Positions 12,138-24,533 of a stretch of DNA of 64,000 bases are shown piece after piece (positions within the stretch are counted from its first letter, which is position 1; each line of letters starts with the position of its first letter). The stretch is from Benincasa hispida (Eukaryota > Streptophyta > Magnoliopsida > Cucurbitales > Cucurbitaceae): assembly GCF_009727055.1 (NCBI RefSeq), contig NC_052359.1, forward strand, positions 61,818,107 through 61,882,106. Reading direction: 5' to 3'. The position numbers and the translations under genes are program-made. The notes beneath the pieces were generated by a model. The model had not been told where the DNA came from. It worked only from the letters and a program-made list of their open reading frames with translations, and did not search any database.

Positions 12138-12746
12138 TTAAAATGGCTTTTGCTCAGTTACTTTTAACACATATAAGTTATTTTCAAGTTTAGCTGTACA
12201 TGTTTGAACACCTTTTGAACTAATAAACACTTCATTTATATCAAAAGTGACTTTATAGATATGTTCTAGCAAACACGATACAGAGATTAAGTTCCTTTTC
12301 ATTTTAGGTACAAAATATACATTTTCAAGTAAAATGTAAGAATCTCCAAAAAATAACTTGATGTCTCCCACTGCTTCTGCTGAAATGTCTTCACCTATTT
12401 CCACATTGAAAGTCATTTCATTTTCTAATAGCTGCTTCCAAGAACTAGTTTCCTGTAAGAAAGCGCAAATATGATTAGTAGTGCCTGAATCTAGTATCCA
12501 GGTTAAGTGAGAACTTTCTACTAAACATGTTTCTATGACAAGTAAATCGAATTTACCTTGACTTTCCTTTTCAGCTTTCTTCTCTGTAAGATACTTAGGG
12601 AAATTACGTTTCCAATGCCTGTCGAAGTTGCAATAGAAACATTTTCCTTTTGTAACTTTTGTCTTGCTCTTAGTAGCAAGAGACTGTTTCTTCCCTTTTC
12701 CCTTTTCCTTCATCTGGATACTCTTTTCCTTCGAAAATCCAGACAT
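12138..12746 (-). pseudogene. Copia gag zinc knuckle and protease
   Basis: A 202-codon open stretch. Near its start a Lys-rich segment leads into a knuckle Cys-Phe-Tyr-Cys-x4-His-x4-Phe, where the final Cys is replaced by Phe, so zinc binding is doubtful. The aspartic protease motif Leu-Asp-Ser-Gly-Thr-Thr-Asn-His-Ile-Cys follows at about residues 108-118, then the usual beta-rich segment ending in Asn-Leu-Ile-Ser-Val-Ser. This is the longest intact piece of element 1. Confidence 0.85.
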
Positions 12747-12829
12747 CTTTTCATAGGGGTTTGTACTAGATGAAACACCATTTTGAAATTTTCTTTGGGA
12801 AATAATATTCGCTTCCCCTTCTTTATTTT

Positions 12830-13190
12830 AAAGATTGGTAAGTCTGGAGTTCATTAAGAAGAGTGGTCAAGTTGTAATCAATCTTATTCATTACAACATT
12901 CATATGAAAGATTAGAAAACTCTTCGGAAGAGATTTATTATCATAACCACTTGGCTCTTCTCGTCTATGATAGCCTTGTTTGCCTCTGCTATATTGAAGT
13001 GGACCATCATGTCTAGGACATGTTCTCTAACAGAGGTCCCCTCCTTCATACGCAGTTATAAACGTATTTAATAGCATCGTGACGTGTTGATGAGGGCGGT
13101 TGTCCAAACATCCCTTGCAACGACTCCATGATCTCTCTTGCGGTGATCATGGTTTCATGATTTTTGGTAAGTACATCAAATGGGTTCGAG
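12830..13190 (-). pseudogene. Copia gag (UBN2-type) fragment
   Basis: On the minus strand one frame reads Ala-Arg-Glu-Ile-Met-Glu-Ser-Leu-Gln-Gly-Met-Phe-Gly. A segment with Ser-Val-Arg-Glu-His-Val-Leu-Asp-Met-Met follows. Both are characteristic of Copia gag/UBN2 domains, which form the particle shell. The last part has several stops. The N-terminal third of gag is missing; leader sequence abuts directly at about 13190. Confidence 0.7.
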
Positions 13191-14390
13191 CTTATGTGGT
13201 TTATCCAAGTATAACGTTTATATTTGGATTTAACCTATGATGTCTAAGTGATAAAACCATTTTATTACCTTATACTGCTCACACATGCTCATAAAATCGG
13301 TTACAATACTCAGTAGTTCGGCTAAAATCCCTAAGTAAGAGGTGTTATGTAAACCGTCAACTTAAGTACCTCCAGCCTTAGACAGGATTATAGATCGATT
13401 GAGTTTGTAACCGAGTTTTATAAGATAACAACCTATTTTAACTATTAAAACAAGTTGTTATTTACTCTAAGTGAGCATGCATCTTATCTTTATTATAGAT
13501 TTTAAATGTCTAATTCATTTTATAACTCTTATAAAAATTAGACATGCTATAGCATAAAGTTAAGCATTCCACACATTAATATAACAATTATATTAATCTT
13601 ATGAAACCCTACTCATGCATACTATATATATTATAACCATTTATAACATATATTAATGCATGGAACATGCTTTCCTATAGTGGGATTTAAAATCTACCTA
13701 GCATACAATATGCACATACATGTTTAATTTAAATATAACATACATCACATGCATAAAATATTTAAACAACACTGATATGGATCAACTGTGGCATCTTAAG
13801 CAAGCAATAAACTAATTTATTATAAAAAAAAAAAAAAAAGCAGCTTGAGGAAGCCTCTGGACTGCTCGAATTGACCCAAACCACTTGAACCGAGAAAAGC
13901 TTCAAAAGTAGCTGAACTGGTCCAAAAAAGGTTGAACTAGACCCAAGGAAGCCAAAAAATTGGTCGAATCGACCATCTCTCACGAATCAATCGTCGTGCA
14001 CACACATCTCTGGGTTGGAATAAGCAGGGTTGCAATGCTCCATCCCAACATTGCAATGCCTAGGGCTTCAGAATGAACAACATCGTGATGCTCTAAGAAC
14101 AACGTCACGACGTTGCGAAGGCAGTGGCTGTTTTTCCAGTTTCTGCAGCTGACCTTGCTTGCTTGAATCTTCAATTACAACCTATTTTCAACTCTATTGA
14201 CTCCAATAAAATTACACCCTTAATCAATCATTAAGGCTCATCAACCAAGAGCCAATTACAAATTTAACAACTAAATCAAAGAGAATTCTAATGCCAAAGT
14301 TGAATTAAAAATCATATCAATCACCAAACATGCATTGCTAGAAATTCACCCACCAAACTCAAATTAACGTTAATTGAGTGCTTAAATCAT
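13191..14390 (-). other. L1 leader (non-coding) of element 1
   Basis: Non-coding sequence matching, in the same orientation, the L1 leader at 35640-36340 and, inverted, 25220-25860. It includes the landmark for 'cctccagccttagacaggattata' (about 13370-13395). A poly-A run lies at 13823-13839. Nothing gene-like was found. Confidence 0.6.
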
Positions 14391-15480
14391 GCTCTTAGTA
14401 GCAAGAGACTGTTTCTTCCCATTTTCATTTTTCTTCATCGGGATATTCTTATCCTTTGAAGATCTAGACTTTTTTTCAGAGGATTTTGTACTGATAAAGC
14501 ACCCTTATGAAATTTTCTTTAGGAAATAATATTTGCTTCCCCTTCTTTTATGTCTCAACATAAAGTTACAGTATTCATACTATAGCCATGGATTTGTTTA
14601 TTGAATTTTATAACATAATGAAATTTCAATTTCAATAACACTTTTATTGAATAAATGCTTCAACAATACTTAATTGATAAATAGAATATGTTTCCATGAT
14701 TACGAATGGCAAGTTTTAGGACATTCCCAACAATCTCCTACTTGGACTAGAACTCCAGTGGGTTACAATAAAATAAAATAAAATAAAAATCGTAATTCAA
14801 TTCTAAAATTGAATTTCAACATTAAAAAATGATTTATTTATTTAATTTAATTTAATAAATTTAAGTAATTAAATGATAATTTAATACAAATATTAAATTA
14901 ATAAAACACCAATCTGAAACATAAATCTCATTCATGTAATCAATATTTAAATCAATATTTAAATATTTTAAACTCTCTAATTACGTTTAATTTCGATAAA
15001 TTTAAACATTTAATTATGTCGAATATAATTACGTATCTCCAGCTCTAGACATGATTATATATCAGTTGAGTTTGTAACCACAATTTACAAGATGTCGACC
15101 TATTTTAACTTATTAAAACAGATGATTAACCTACATGAGCATGTAGCTTATCTTTGTTATGGATTTTAAACGTCTAACCCAATTTTATAACACTTTACAA
15201 AATTTTAGACATGCTAAGCATCCATAACATACATAAAAGGCATTCAATATTTAATATAACATTTATATCAGAACATTTGAAACCCAATACATGCATACTA
15301 TATATTATAACATTTTATAACATACTTTCAATACATGTAACATGCTTCCTATGGTGGGAATTTAAATCTACATGGCATACTATATGCACATACAAGATTT
15401 ATTTAATTATACATCACATGCATAAATAATTAAACACAAACTGATATGATTTTTTTTTTGGCATTTCCAAGCAAGCAAAG
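14391..15480 (-). repeat. scrambled L1 pieces
   Basis: Four L1 pieces appear out of order: a second copy of the gag segment 12650-12830 (at 14391-14550), an LTR end fragment (14551-14732, ending CATTCCCAACA), an LTR interior fragment (about 14790-15030, like 6118-6350), and a leader fragment (about 15030-15480, like 35830-36260). A run of AAAAT units lies at 14770-14790. The block looks like a rearranged insertion of element debris. Confidence 0.6.
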
Positions 15481-15589
15481 GCCTAAATAATACAGAAACC
15501 AACCAAAAACGGCCTTCAAAACACCTCTAGAATGCCTATATCGCCTTGAACCAGACCTCTAATGCTAAAAAATGTGTTGAACCGGGCAA

Positions 15590-15845
15590 AGAACCGTCGA
15601 GTATCATCAAGCATCGAGTATGGTATCGAGCATCGAATATGTCTTCAAGCACCATCATGCATCGAGTATTTCATTAAATACCGACGAGTATGAGCATCGA
15701 GTACCATCAGGTATTTCATGAAATACCATCGAGTATGGTATTATGCATCGAGTATTTCACAAAATACCATTGAGTTGTTCATCGAGTAAGGCATCTGCAT
15801 CAAGTTTTTTAGCATCGAGCATCGAGTTTTGAGCAAATGCTAAAA
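15590..15845 (-). repeat. ATCGAG-core motif array in the L1 leader
   Basis: About nine copies of GCATCGAGTAT or close variants occur in 255 bp with irregular spacing, mixed with TATTTCAT/ATGAAATA segments. One 18-nt perfect palindrome, GGTATTTCATGAAATACC, spans 15710-15727. The array occupies the same place between primer-binding site and gag that a CGAT-core array occupies in the other L1 leader (24534-25024). Confidence 0.8.
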
Positions 15846-16105
15846 ATATGGTTCTTGCTGCACGACCTTCTTCACTTCTTTCTTCAATTACAACTTAACT
15901 GCAACTCTAACGACTCCATACGAATTACAAACACGTAAACATACATTAAGGCTCATCAAACAAGAGCCAATTACAAGAGTTACAACATAATTGAAGAGAA
16001 AATAATGCCAAAACTCAGAAAAACCATATCAGTTCATCATTTTCATACAATTTATGAAAAAACACTCACCAAACACAAATTAATGTTAACTGAGTGCTTA
16101 AATCA

Positions 16106-16118
16106 CACTCTAATACCA
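16106..16118 (-). other. primer-binding site of L1 element 1
   Basis: On the minus strand the sequence reads TGGTATTAGAGTG, close to the TGGTATCAGAGC complement of initiator methionine tRNA. It lies two bases from the LTR end (minus strand ...CCCATCA), as expected for Copia priming of minus-strand DNA. Confidence 0.85.
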
Positions 16119-17577
16119 ATTGATGGGATATACTAACAAGCAACGGAAGCAAATAGAATTAATAAGCACTCTAATTACATCTAATTTCAGTTCGAAAAGC
16201 GTGCTTCAATAAGAAAAAACTGAAGAGGGTTTCAATTTACATACCTTTGATGAATTCTTCCAATTCCAAGCTGCTCTTCACATGAATTTAGCTCTAAATT
16301 GATAGCAAACCACGAAGAGATCTTCTCTACTATTCTCAACCTTGAATTTGAGTGGTGAAACTCGAATTTGAGTGAATTTGTGAAGTGAATTCTCTAGGTT
16401 TTGAGAGGAAGAAGAAGATAAACTGAAAACTGATTTTCCAGCTTAAATCTCTCTATTCTTCTTCAAAATTCAGTGTTTTTTAATCACTGAATACATGCAA
16501 GCATTTCCTCTTCAACTCAATAGCCAATAGCTGCTTGAAGATTTAATGGGATTTGTGTGTGATTGAAAGACCAACACCTCATGCTTGGTGTTTTGTGGGA
16601 AAAACCCATTAAATCCCTTTTTTTTTTAATTCCGAATTTCTTTTTAATTTCAAAATCCAATTAATTCCCAAATTAACTTAAAAATGATTTAATTAATTCA
16701 TAATTAATCAAATCTAAAATACCAAAATTCAATTTCTTATATTGAATTTGAATTTGAAAATTAATTTGTTTTTTAATTAATTAAACATATTTAATTAATT
16801 AAATAGTTTAATATCAAATATTAAATTAATCACACACTTAATTTTAAACATGAATCTCATTCATGTAATCGATATTTAAATGTTATAAACTCTCTAATTT
16901 CGTTTAATTTCAAAAAATTAAACGTTTAATTATATCGAATATAATTATACGAACCCGAATTTGGATTATAACTTATTCAAATTCAAACCCTAATTCCAAT
17001 TTGAACATTCTCAAATTGAAATTCAATTTGGACAATTCAAATTGATATCATTACAAATTCACTCAATTTATTAATTCAAGGTGTTCATGTTTTTTGGGTT
17101 AGTAGAGGGACCTTATGGACCTACAGATCATGAGCTCCAACGATTTAAGATTAATTGGCTAACACTCTTTAGATCAAATTAATCAGTATTCGTTAACTAT
17201 CAAGTCACACCACTATAGCTCGATAGTTGCACTCTCACTGTAGATATATTTATGTCCACATAATTCAACCATAACCAGCTATATTTGTGTCATACTACTG
17301 TAGCTCGATAGTTGTACTCTTCTATCCCTAAATTGGGTAGACGTGAACTACTTATTGTACCATATGTCCCCAGCTATGTTGTAACGACCCAACCTCCTAG
17401 GACTTAAGTTAGGCCATTACTAAATACATGCATGCATGGAACTTAAAACGAAACCCTTTATGGTGAAATAAATGCTAAGTAAATAAGGTAAGTTCAAAAG
17501 TCCTTCATTAAATTCAAATATTAAAACAAATAATAGGATACCCATAAATCATAAATGATAATAATAAGTCTGAAAAC

Positions 17578-19804
17578 TGTTGGGATTGGTGTCCTAATTC
17601 TTCCGCAGTCTCGTTGTTTTATAAAGATACACATTGTTTAATGAATAGAATAAGTGTTATTTAATTCTGTTATTTACTCATATCCAATAAACAAAGCTCA
17701 TTGGTTATCTTATGTGAACTTTAGCATGTATATGTGATATACAAGTGGATCATGCCTTAAGTGATAACCTAAATAGGTCTATAGTATAAGGATTAAGGTG
17801 GGATACCTGATCCTGGTGACACTACGGATATGGCCAGCTTTGTAGAGGTTCGCAAGTGTTGTAAACTACTACAGATGGTAGATCCTAACCATTCATATGG
17901 AGACGTACGAGCGGGGGTGTCCTATACAAAGAGTTTGTATAAGACCTAGACTACGAGATGACTAGACTGTATATATAACGCCGTTGATACTAGAGACTTA
18001 CATCTCACCTAAATGACCATAGGTGACACGACCTCAATCCTGAGTGTTTTGGGAACTCCTACCTTTGAGGTTGGTCCTTTGATTAGCTTGGGTGAAAGTG
18101 GCCAGATTGCCAACTCAACATGCCTACCTTTTTGGGGACTTGTCTGATCTAGGAGCTGGGAACTCAATCCACAAGATGGAATTCACTCCTTTCCCAAAGT
18201 AGGGATAAGTAGAGAGATTGCTCCCTTAAGGGCTGATTCTAGGGCTTGAATATAGTGGCCACAACTTCTCTTTGGAAGAGAAAGACTCAGTCATAGTAGG
18301 ACTATGACTTATGTTCATTAGAGGGATCAGTGGTACTTAAGGAAACAGATGTAACTACAGGAGCATAACGATTATTGGCCCAGTTGTACTTACGCAGATT
18401 TTGTGAAGGTTATCGCCCTGCTGATTGGTTAAGATGGACACATAAATATATCTGTGGTAGGAGAGTTCAACTGTCGGTCTTTAGTTGGAGTGTTTGGCAG
18501 TTAACGGATGGTGGATCTCGTGACTAAAGAGTTTAGTCAGGTTATTCACGTACCGTTGGAGCTTTCGAGCTATAGGTCCATAAGGTTCCCTTGGTAGCTT
18601 AATGGATTCAGTTGAGGATCAGTTCTTGGTGTTGATTTGAAAATGTTCAAATTGACAAGAGATATTTTGATTATATAATATGATATAATCGGTTTGATGT
18701 ATGAGATATATCTAGTGGAGGATTGATGTAAATGAGATTTACATTAAGTGCCATGGAATAGAAAAAGAACTATGGATTATATGTTTCATGAGATGAAATA
18801 TTAAAACTATAGGTTATAAATATAATATGATAAGTTGGTTATCATTTATATTTATAATAATATTAATTATTGGATAATTAATTTTTTTGTTTAATAATCA
18901 ATTGAGTGGTGGTTATTGAATTTTCATGGTAACCGTGAGATAAAAGAAAAATGGTTTCCTAATATAGTAAGTTTTTACAAACTGTTAAAAATTTTCATAA
19001 AAGTTTTTTTTCTCATAAAAGTTTTTTTTCTCTCGGCAAAAAGGATTTCATGAAGTTGTCAAGTAAATAATAGATTTACTAAACGACAAGTTGGGGCAAG
19101 CTAAACGATTGTGCAGTGATGAACTAAACAATCGTACAATGTTTCCTAAACGATCGCATAGCTTTTGCTAGACGATCGCTTGCCCAAAGTAAACGATCGT
19201 GTAATGTCTGTAGGTGATAGATCGAGCTAAACGATGAGCTAAAATGACGCATAGCTTTAGTTTAAACGATTGGGCATCGACCTATACGATAGGTCTCCGC
19301 CATCTCTCACTTGCCCAGTCGTGTACACAATCGGTGTTTCCTCCTTCGTCTGCCTCATACCAAGCCCGAATAGAGCCCACCCTCTAGATTCTCACACCGA
19401 GAATACCAAGGTAGCCTTTTTGGTGGTGTCATACTCAACCTGACACTACTGAGGTGCATTGGAGGCCGTTTGTGCTGTTGCTGAGGCGTTCGTGGCCGAG
19501 GCAATCGTTGAGGATGAGCGTAAAGTGTTTCGTGCTGTGTTCATTTCTGTGTTTCGATCGTGTAGATTGAGCGTTCGAGGTTGCTGTTTGTTCGAGGCAG
19601 TCGTGGCGCAATGGAGCATGGAGACCATCTTCAAATGTTCATAGAGTATTCTCTGTTCATTTGAGTTTTCATGCTATAATTTCTGTATTAATTGTATAAC
19701 CACTTGTTTTATACGACTGTAATTTTTTATTGTTCATTCATGATTGTAATTTGGAATGATCTTAATTTCACTACTCAAGGAAATCTCGAGTCCGATTTCC
19801 TTCA
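17578..19804 (+). mobile_element. solo L2 Copia LTR
   Basis: A 2227-bp unit starting TGTTGGGATTGG and ending GATTTCCTTCA, flanked by a perfect 5-bp target duplication AAAAC (17573-17577 and 19805-19809). Removing it restores the left arm of the gypsy palindrome. It is related to the LTR at 57773-59910. No internal sequence remains. An open stretch at 19446-19644 inside it is not gene-like. Confidence 0.9.
19085..19300 (+). repeat. CGAT-core motif array in the L2 LTR
   Basis: Seven CGAT cores occur in about 215 bp, most written AAACGATCG or AAACGATTG, close to the 3' end of the solo L2 LTR. Confidence 0.75.
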
Positions 19805-20333
19805 AAAACAACCTCTTAATAGTAAGTTTCAAACAACAAAACTGAAAGTTGGAAAAAAAAGGAAAGAAATCTAAATATCCATGAGCGGAAGCATAAAACG
19901 GTCCCAGTGGCTCGATCATGGATTCCGCTTTGTCATTTGTCGGTGCGTCCCTACTCTTGCCTGAAACATAAACATGAGAAAGGGTGAGTAGGGACGCACC
20001 AAGGAATGACAAGCGAAATCTGTGATCGAGCCACTAAGACCAGTTTTATGCTTCCACTCATGATATTTAGATTTCTTTCCATGTCTTTTTTTCAACTTTT
20101 AGTTTTGCTGTTTGAAACTTACTATAAGAGTTGTTTCCAGACTTATTATTATCATTTATGATTTATGGGTACCCTATTATTTGTTTTAATATCTGAATTT
20201 AATGAAGGACTTTTGAACTTACCTTATTTACTTAGCATTTATTTCACCATAAAAGGGTGTCGTTTTAAGTTCCATGCATGCATGTATTTAGTGACGGCCT
20301 AACTTAAGTCCTCGGGGTTCGGGTTGTTACAGT

Positions 20334-20694
20334 TGGTATTAGAGCGGAACCTCTCTCAGTAAGATGTGGTTTGGGGACGAACCAAGTGGAAGCTGGTGGG
20401 CATGTAATGACCCGAATTCAGGAAGGGTACATGAATGAACCGGTATCATATCCGAATGAGAGGGATCCTGAGGACATGAAAGTATGGTTAAGAAAGGCTT
20501 AAAAGAATTGAAAGTTACTACTTATACCAATAAGGTGCACCTTCCTTTTTGGTGGCTTAATCATAAGAACTCCAAAGTTAAGCGTGCTTAGCTTGGAGCA
20601 ATCCTATATTGGGTGACCTCTTGGAAATTTTTCTAACTTGATGACTTATTAAGGAAAATGCCGGGGCCATCAGGGACAACTTTCACTTCTAAAA
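20334..20694 (+). mobile_element. gypsy primer-binding site and leader remnant
   Basis: TGGTATTAGAGC at 20334-20345 is a good initiator-tRNA primer site placed two bases after the palindromic LTR. The following 350 bp is a decayed leader with no readable gag domain. It ends where L1 LTR sequence resumes near 20697. Confidence 0.55.
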
Positions 20695-20910
20695 AGGGCT
20701 TTTACTCGAACTTGATCCATCTTTATGTCTCTACATAAAATTCAATTATTTATGTAGTAGCCATGGATCTTAGTTTATTGGATTTAGACTTTATGAATGC
20801 AGTTTAAAGATTCAATAATAACTTTATTGAATAAATGTTGAATAACATCTTCATTGATAATAGAATATGTTTAACTTTACAAACTGCGAGTTTTAGGACA
20901 TACAACCTAA

Positions 20911-22372
20911 AAATACTCCCATTTGGACTAAAACTTTAGTGGATAAATATATACAATGTTGAGTATAATGAGAGAATGCAAGGTATAAATACAATAAACT
21001 AGGGCATAAGATACCCATAAATTGTACACTTGCCCTAGTGACAAGTATCTCGAAGACCTAGTCCTACTAGGTGACTCTTGAACAGTTTAGCCAAGAGGGC
21101 CTTTGTAAATGGATCAGTTAAGTTGTCTTATGAGGCTATTTGCGTGACGAACACGTCTTCTCTGTGTACAATCTCCTTGATGATATGGTACTTTCACTTG
21201 ATGTGCTTTCCACATTTATCGCTTCGAGGTTCCTTTGAATTTGCAACTACTTCACTGTTATCACAATATAGGGTGACTAGCAGGTGCATATTTGGAACCA
21301 CTTCCAAATTAGTTAGGAACTTTTGAGCCATACTGCTTCTTTTGTTGTTTCATTTGCAGCTACATACTCAGCTTCCATTGTGGAGTCAATAATACAACTT
21401 TGTTTGATACTCTTTCATACTACTACTCCTCCATTCAGAGTGAATACTGACCCGAAAGTTGATTTCCTTGAATCAATATCGGTCTGAAAGTCAGAATCGG
21501 TGTATCCAGTAAGGATCAGATCCTTAGTACATACACGAGCATATAATCCCTCATTCTTCGAAGATACTTGAGGATGTTCTTAACGACAGTCCAATGACCA
21601 TATCCAGCTATTCCAACTGCATATCATATGTTGGGACAAGTACACAACATGGCATACATTAAACTCCCTACTGCTGATACATATAGAATTCGTTTCATAA
21701 CCTCAACATCTTGAGGTGTCTTAGGACTTTGTTTCTTCGATAGATGAATTCCATGTCTTAAAGGCAACGTTCCTTTCTTGGAATTTTGCATTTTATATTT
21801 AGACAACATCTTGGCTATGTAAGATGCTTGAGATAACGCTAAAGTTCTGTTCTTACGGTTCCAAACTATTTTGATCCCAAGAATATACTGTGTTTCTCCC
21901 AAATATTTCGCTTGGAATTGTGTGGCTAGCCATCTCTTAATGTCAGCTAGAAATTCTCCTTCACTTCCAATGAATAGAATATCGTTAACATACAATACCA
22001 GAAAAACGACAGTTTTGTTAACGATTTTCTTGTAAACACAAGGTTTATCAACATTTTATTCAAAGCCATAAGATTTGATTACAGTGTCAAATCTCATATT
22101 CCAGGATCTAGATGCTTGTTTCAACCCATAAATGGATCAATTAAGCTTGCAAACTTTTTGCTTTTGACCCTGTTCAATAAACCCTTATGGTTGAGACAAG
22201 TAGATACTCTCTTCAAGATAACCATTCAGAAAGGCTGTCTTGACATCCATACCAACTTGGTAGATCTGTACCTTACCAACTTGGTCTCGTTTTCTCTTGT
22301 AGATCCACTTGCAGCCGATGGGTTTTACACCTTCTGGTTGATCTACAAGATCCCAGACAGAATTGAAATACA
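20911..22372 (-). pseudogene. Copia RT and RNase H of L1 element 2
   Basis: Reading from 22372 downward: RT start with Phe-Asn-Ser-Val-Trp-Asp-Leu-Val and Gly-Cys-Lys-Trp-Ile-Tyr-Lys-Arg, a deletion, then Met-Asp-Val-Lys-Thr-Ala-Phe-Leu-Asn-Gly (22373-22185). Next come Met-Tyr-Val-Asn-Asp-Ile-Leu (21995), where the catalytic Tyr-Val-Asp-Asp is Tyr-Val-Asn-Asp, and Tyr-Ile-Leu-Gly-Ile-Lys. A damaged RNase H continues to about 21080. The frame upstream (Ile-Glu-Ser-Met) is found at 27713 beyond a 5.3 kb insertion. The catalytic change and stops make it inactive. Confidence 0.85.
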
Positions 22373-22377
22373 TAAAC

Positions 22378-24219
22378 GTTGGGTTTTATGTCCTAAAACT
22401 TGCAGTTTGTAAAATAATAAAAATTTTCTATTATCAATATACTTGTTATTGATCTCATAAATTGTATGAAAGTCTAAATCCAATAAACTAAGAATCATGA
22501 CTATTGTATGAGTACTTGAACTTTATGTGGAGACATAAGTGTGGATCTGGTTCGAGTAAATAGTCAAAATGATCTATGGTACATGAATAAGATTTGGTAC
22601 CTTATTCTGGTAACACCATTGGATGCGGCCTACTCTGTAGTTGTTACAAAGAGTTGTAAAATGCTACATACGATGTGATCCTAATTCATACATATTATGA
22701 TAGGAGGAGTGGGGGCATCCTATGCAATGAGTTTGTATAAGATGAGGACCAAGAAATAAGTCACTCTTACTTTATAACGCTGTTTACTATTTAAGATTGA
22801 CTATTTCACCTAGATGACCTAGGTAACTCGATCTTAATCCTGAGCTAACTATGAACTCCTATTTCTTCGGGATTGCCCTTAGATTTGCATAGTTGAGGGT
22901 TGGCTCAACAGCGCTGGCTCAATAAGACTCCCATTTCAAGGGTAAGACCGGATAGATAGCTGGGGACATAAGGTGCAAGACGGAGTTCACGCCTACCCGA
23001 TTTAGGGATAAGAGAAAGGTTGTTCGCTCAAATACTGAATCCAGGTCTTGAACAAGGGGCCCCACCTTCTCACTGGGCTGGGAGAGTTTGGTTTAGTGAT
23101 TGGATCACAAACCAGCTGTTCATTAGAGGATTAGCAGGGACTTGAGGAATAAGACGTAATCTCGGGGGTAAAACATATATTTGACCCAACCATTAGTACG
23201 AACAACCTGTGAAGGGTCGACTTGCTGATTATGGTTAAATCATGTGGACATAATATGTCTACAGTGAGGGGAGTACAACTATGGGCTTTAGTGGAGTGAC
23301 CCATTAGTTAACGAATGGAGATTAATTTGGTCTAATGAGTTTAGCCAATTAATCTTGGATCGTTGGAGCCCATGATTTGTAGGTCCGCGAGATCCCCCTA
23401 ATAGCTTGTAACGGACTAGCTCTAGAATAACGTGATAAGTTAATTTGAAACCTTCAAATTAGAATCAAGGGAATTAGTAATTATATGAGATATAATTACA
23501 TGTTTAATTTGAGAATTAAGCGGAATAGGAGAAATTATATATTTAAATATGATTTAAATATATAAAGATAGATATGTGTTAAAATTAATTTAATATTTGA
23601 CATTAAATTAATTAAGTTTATTTAATAATTAATTTATGAAATTAATTAAATATTTTTATTTTTAAAATAAAAATAGATTTAATAAAATCAAAATTTGATT
23701 TGTGAGATAAAATTGAAAAAGGAAAAGAAAACAAAACACTTAAATGGAAAATGAAAATTTTCCATTATCCACTTTGAAGTAGCTCACACATATTGCATCT
23801 TCTTGGCTTTGTCTTCCCCAACCATGAGCTTTAACTCATGCAACTCACTTCTTTGCATGTTGATATGCAATATAGTGAGGAGATAGGAGTGAAAAACAAT
23901 GAGGCAATCTATATAGATTTTGAGAGAAAATTTGGTTTGAAGAAAGAGCATTTCTCCTTCTACCCTTGATTCAAGCTTGTTTTGTGTCCCACAACTCAAT
24001 CTAGAGCACCAAGAGAATAGTGGGAAAGATCTTGAGGTGGTCTACAATAAGATTTGGAGAAGATAGCAACTGGTAAAGGAGCTTTGAAGAAGTTCTACAA
24101 GAGGTATGTCTTGAAACTCACTTGTTTCTGCAAAAGCATGCTTTATATTTCACCAAAATTAGTGAATTTGAGTGCTTAGATGATCTTTGTGCTTCCACTA
24201 CTACTGATACAATCCTACA
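22378..24219 (+). repeat. L1 5' LTR, full length
   Basis: 1842 bp from GTTGGGTTTTATGTCC (first T lost or changed) to ACAATCCTACA, directly followed by the primer-binding site. Length agrees with the solo copy at 9599-11430 (1832 bp). The small open frames in it are not gene-like. Confidence 0.85.
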
Positions 24220-24221
24220 AT

Positions 24222-24233
24222 TGGTATCAGAGC
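24222..24233 (+). other. L1 primer-binding site
   Basis: TGGTATCAGAGC, an exact match to the consensus complement of the initiator methionine tRNA 3' end, two bases after the LTR. Confidence 0.95.
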
Positions 24234-24533
24234 ATCAAATAAGCATTCAATTCGGTTTAGTTTTAGATTGGTGGGTGTTTTATATGAGAAATATGAAATT
24301 GATGCACTGATATGGTTTTTTGAGTTTTGGCTGTTTAATTCTCTTTAATTTCTCATTTAAATTTATAATTGGCTCTTGTTTGATGAGCCTTTATGTGTTA
24401 GCAAGAGTCTGTAATTTATTTGGAGTCATTAAGGTCGAAATTAAAATGTAATTGAAGAAACAAGTGAAGGACGCCGTGTTGTTGTTCCAGTTTTTCCAGC
24501 TTCTGCTCAGAATCGTTGTTGAGATTCCAGTTG

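Larger units (their letters stand above)
7497..13190 (-). mobile_element. L1 Copia element 1, internal coding region
   Basis: A minus-strand Copia polyprotein region in the order gag, protease, integrase, RT, RNase H, read from 13190 down to about 7690. It is interrupted by an L1 solo LTR (9599-11430) inside the integrase region. Many stops and frameshifts are present, so it is not active. Its upstream leader and primer-binding site lie at 13191-16118, and its 5' LTR is 16121-20910. Confidence 0.85.
17380..20331. mobile_element. palindromic gypsy-type LTR, interrupted
   Basis: The left end reads TGTAACGACCCAACCTCC and the right end GGTTCGGGTTGTTACA. The left arm (17380-17577 plus 19810-19956) is the reverse complement of the right arm (19986-20331) with few changes, and the loop is about 29 nt. 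Outside the 2.2 kb insertion the unit is about 720 bp. A primer-binding site follows at 20334, so it behaves as a 5' LTR in plus orientation. Arms near the centre share GGTGCGTCCCTACTC with its complement. Confidence 0.7.
16121..20910 (-). mobile_element. L1 LTR shared by two Copia elements, interrupted
   Basis: LTR sequence occupies 16121-17379 and about 20697-20910; the middle 17380-20694 is a later insertion, and about 400 bp of LTR interior is missing at the break. The low-coordinate side touches a primer-binding site (5' LTR of element 1). The high-coordinate side touches a polypurine tract (minus-strand CCAAATGGGAGTATT) of element 2. One LTR therefore serves both, as in tandem elements made by unequal recombination. 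Confidence 0.75.
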
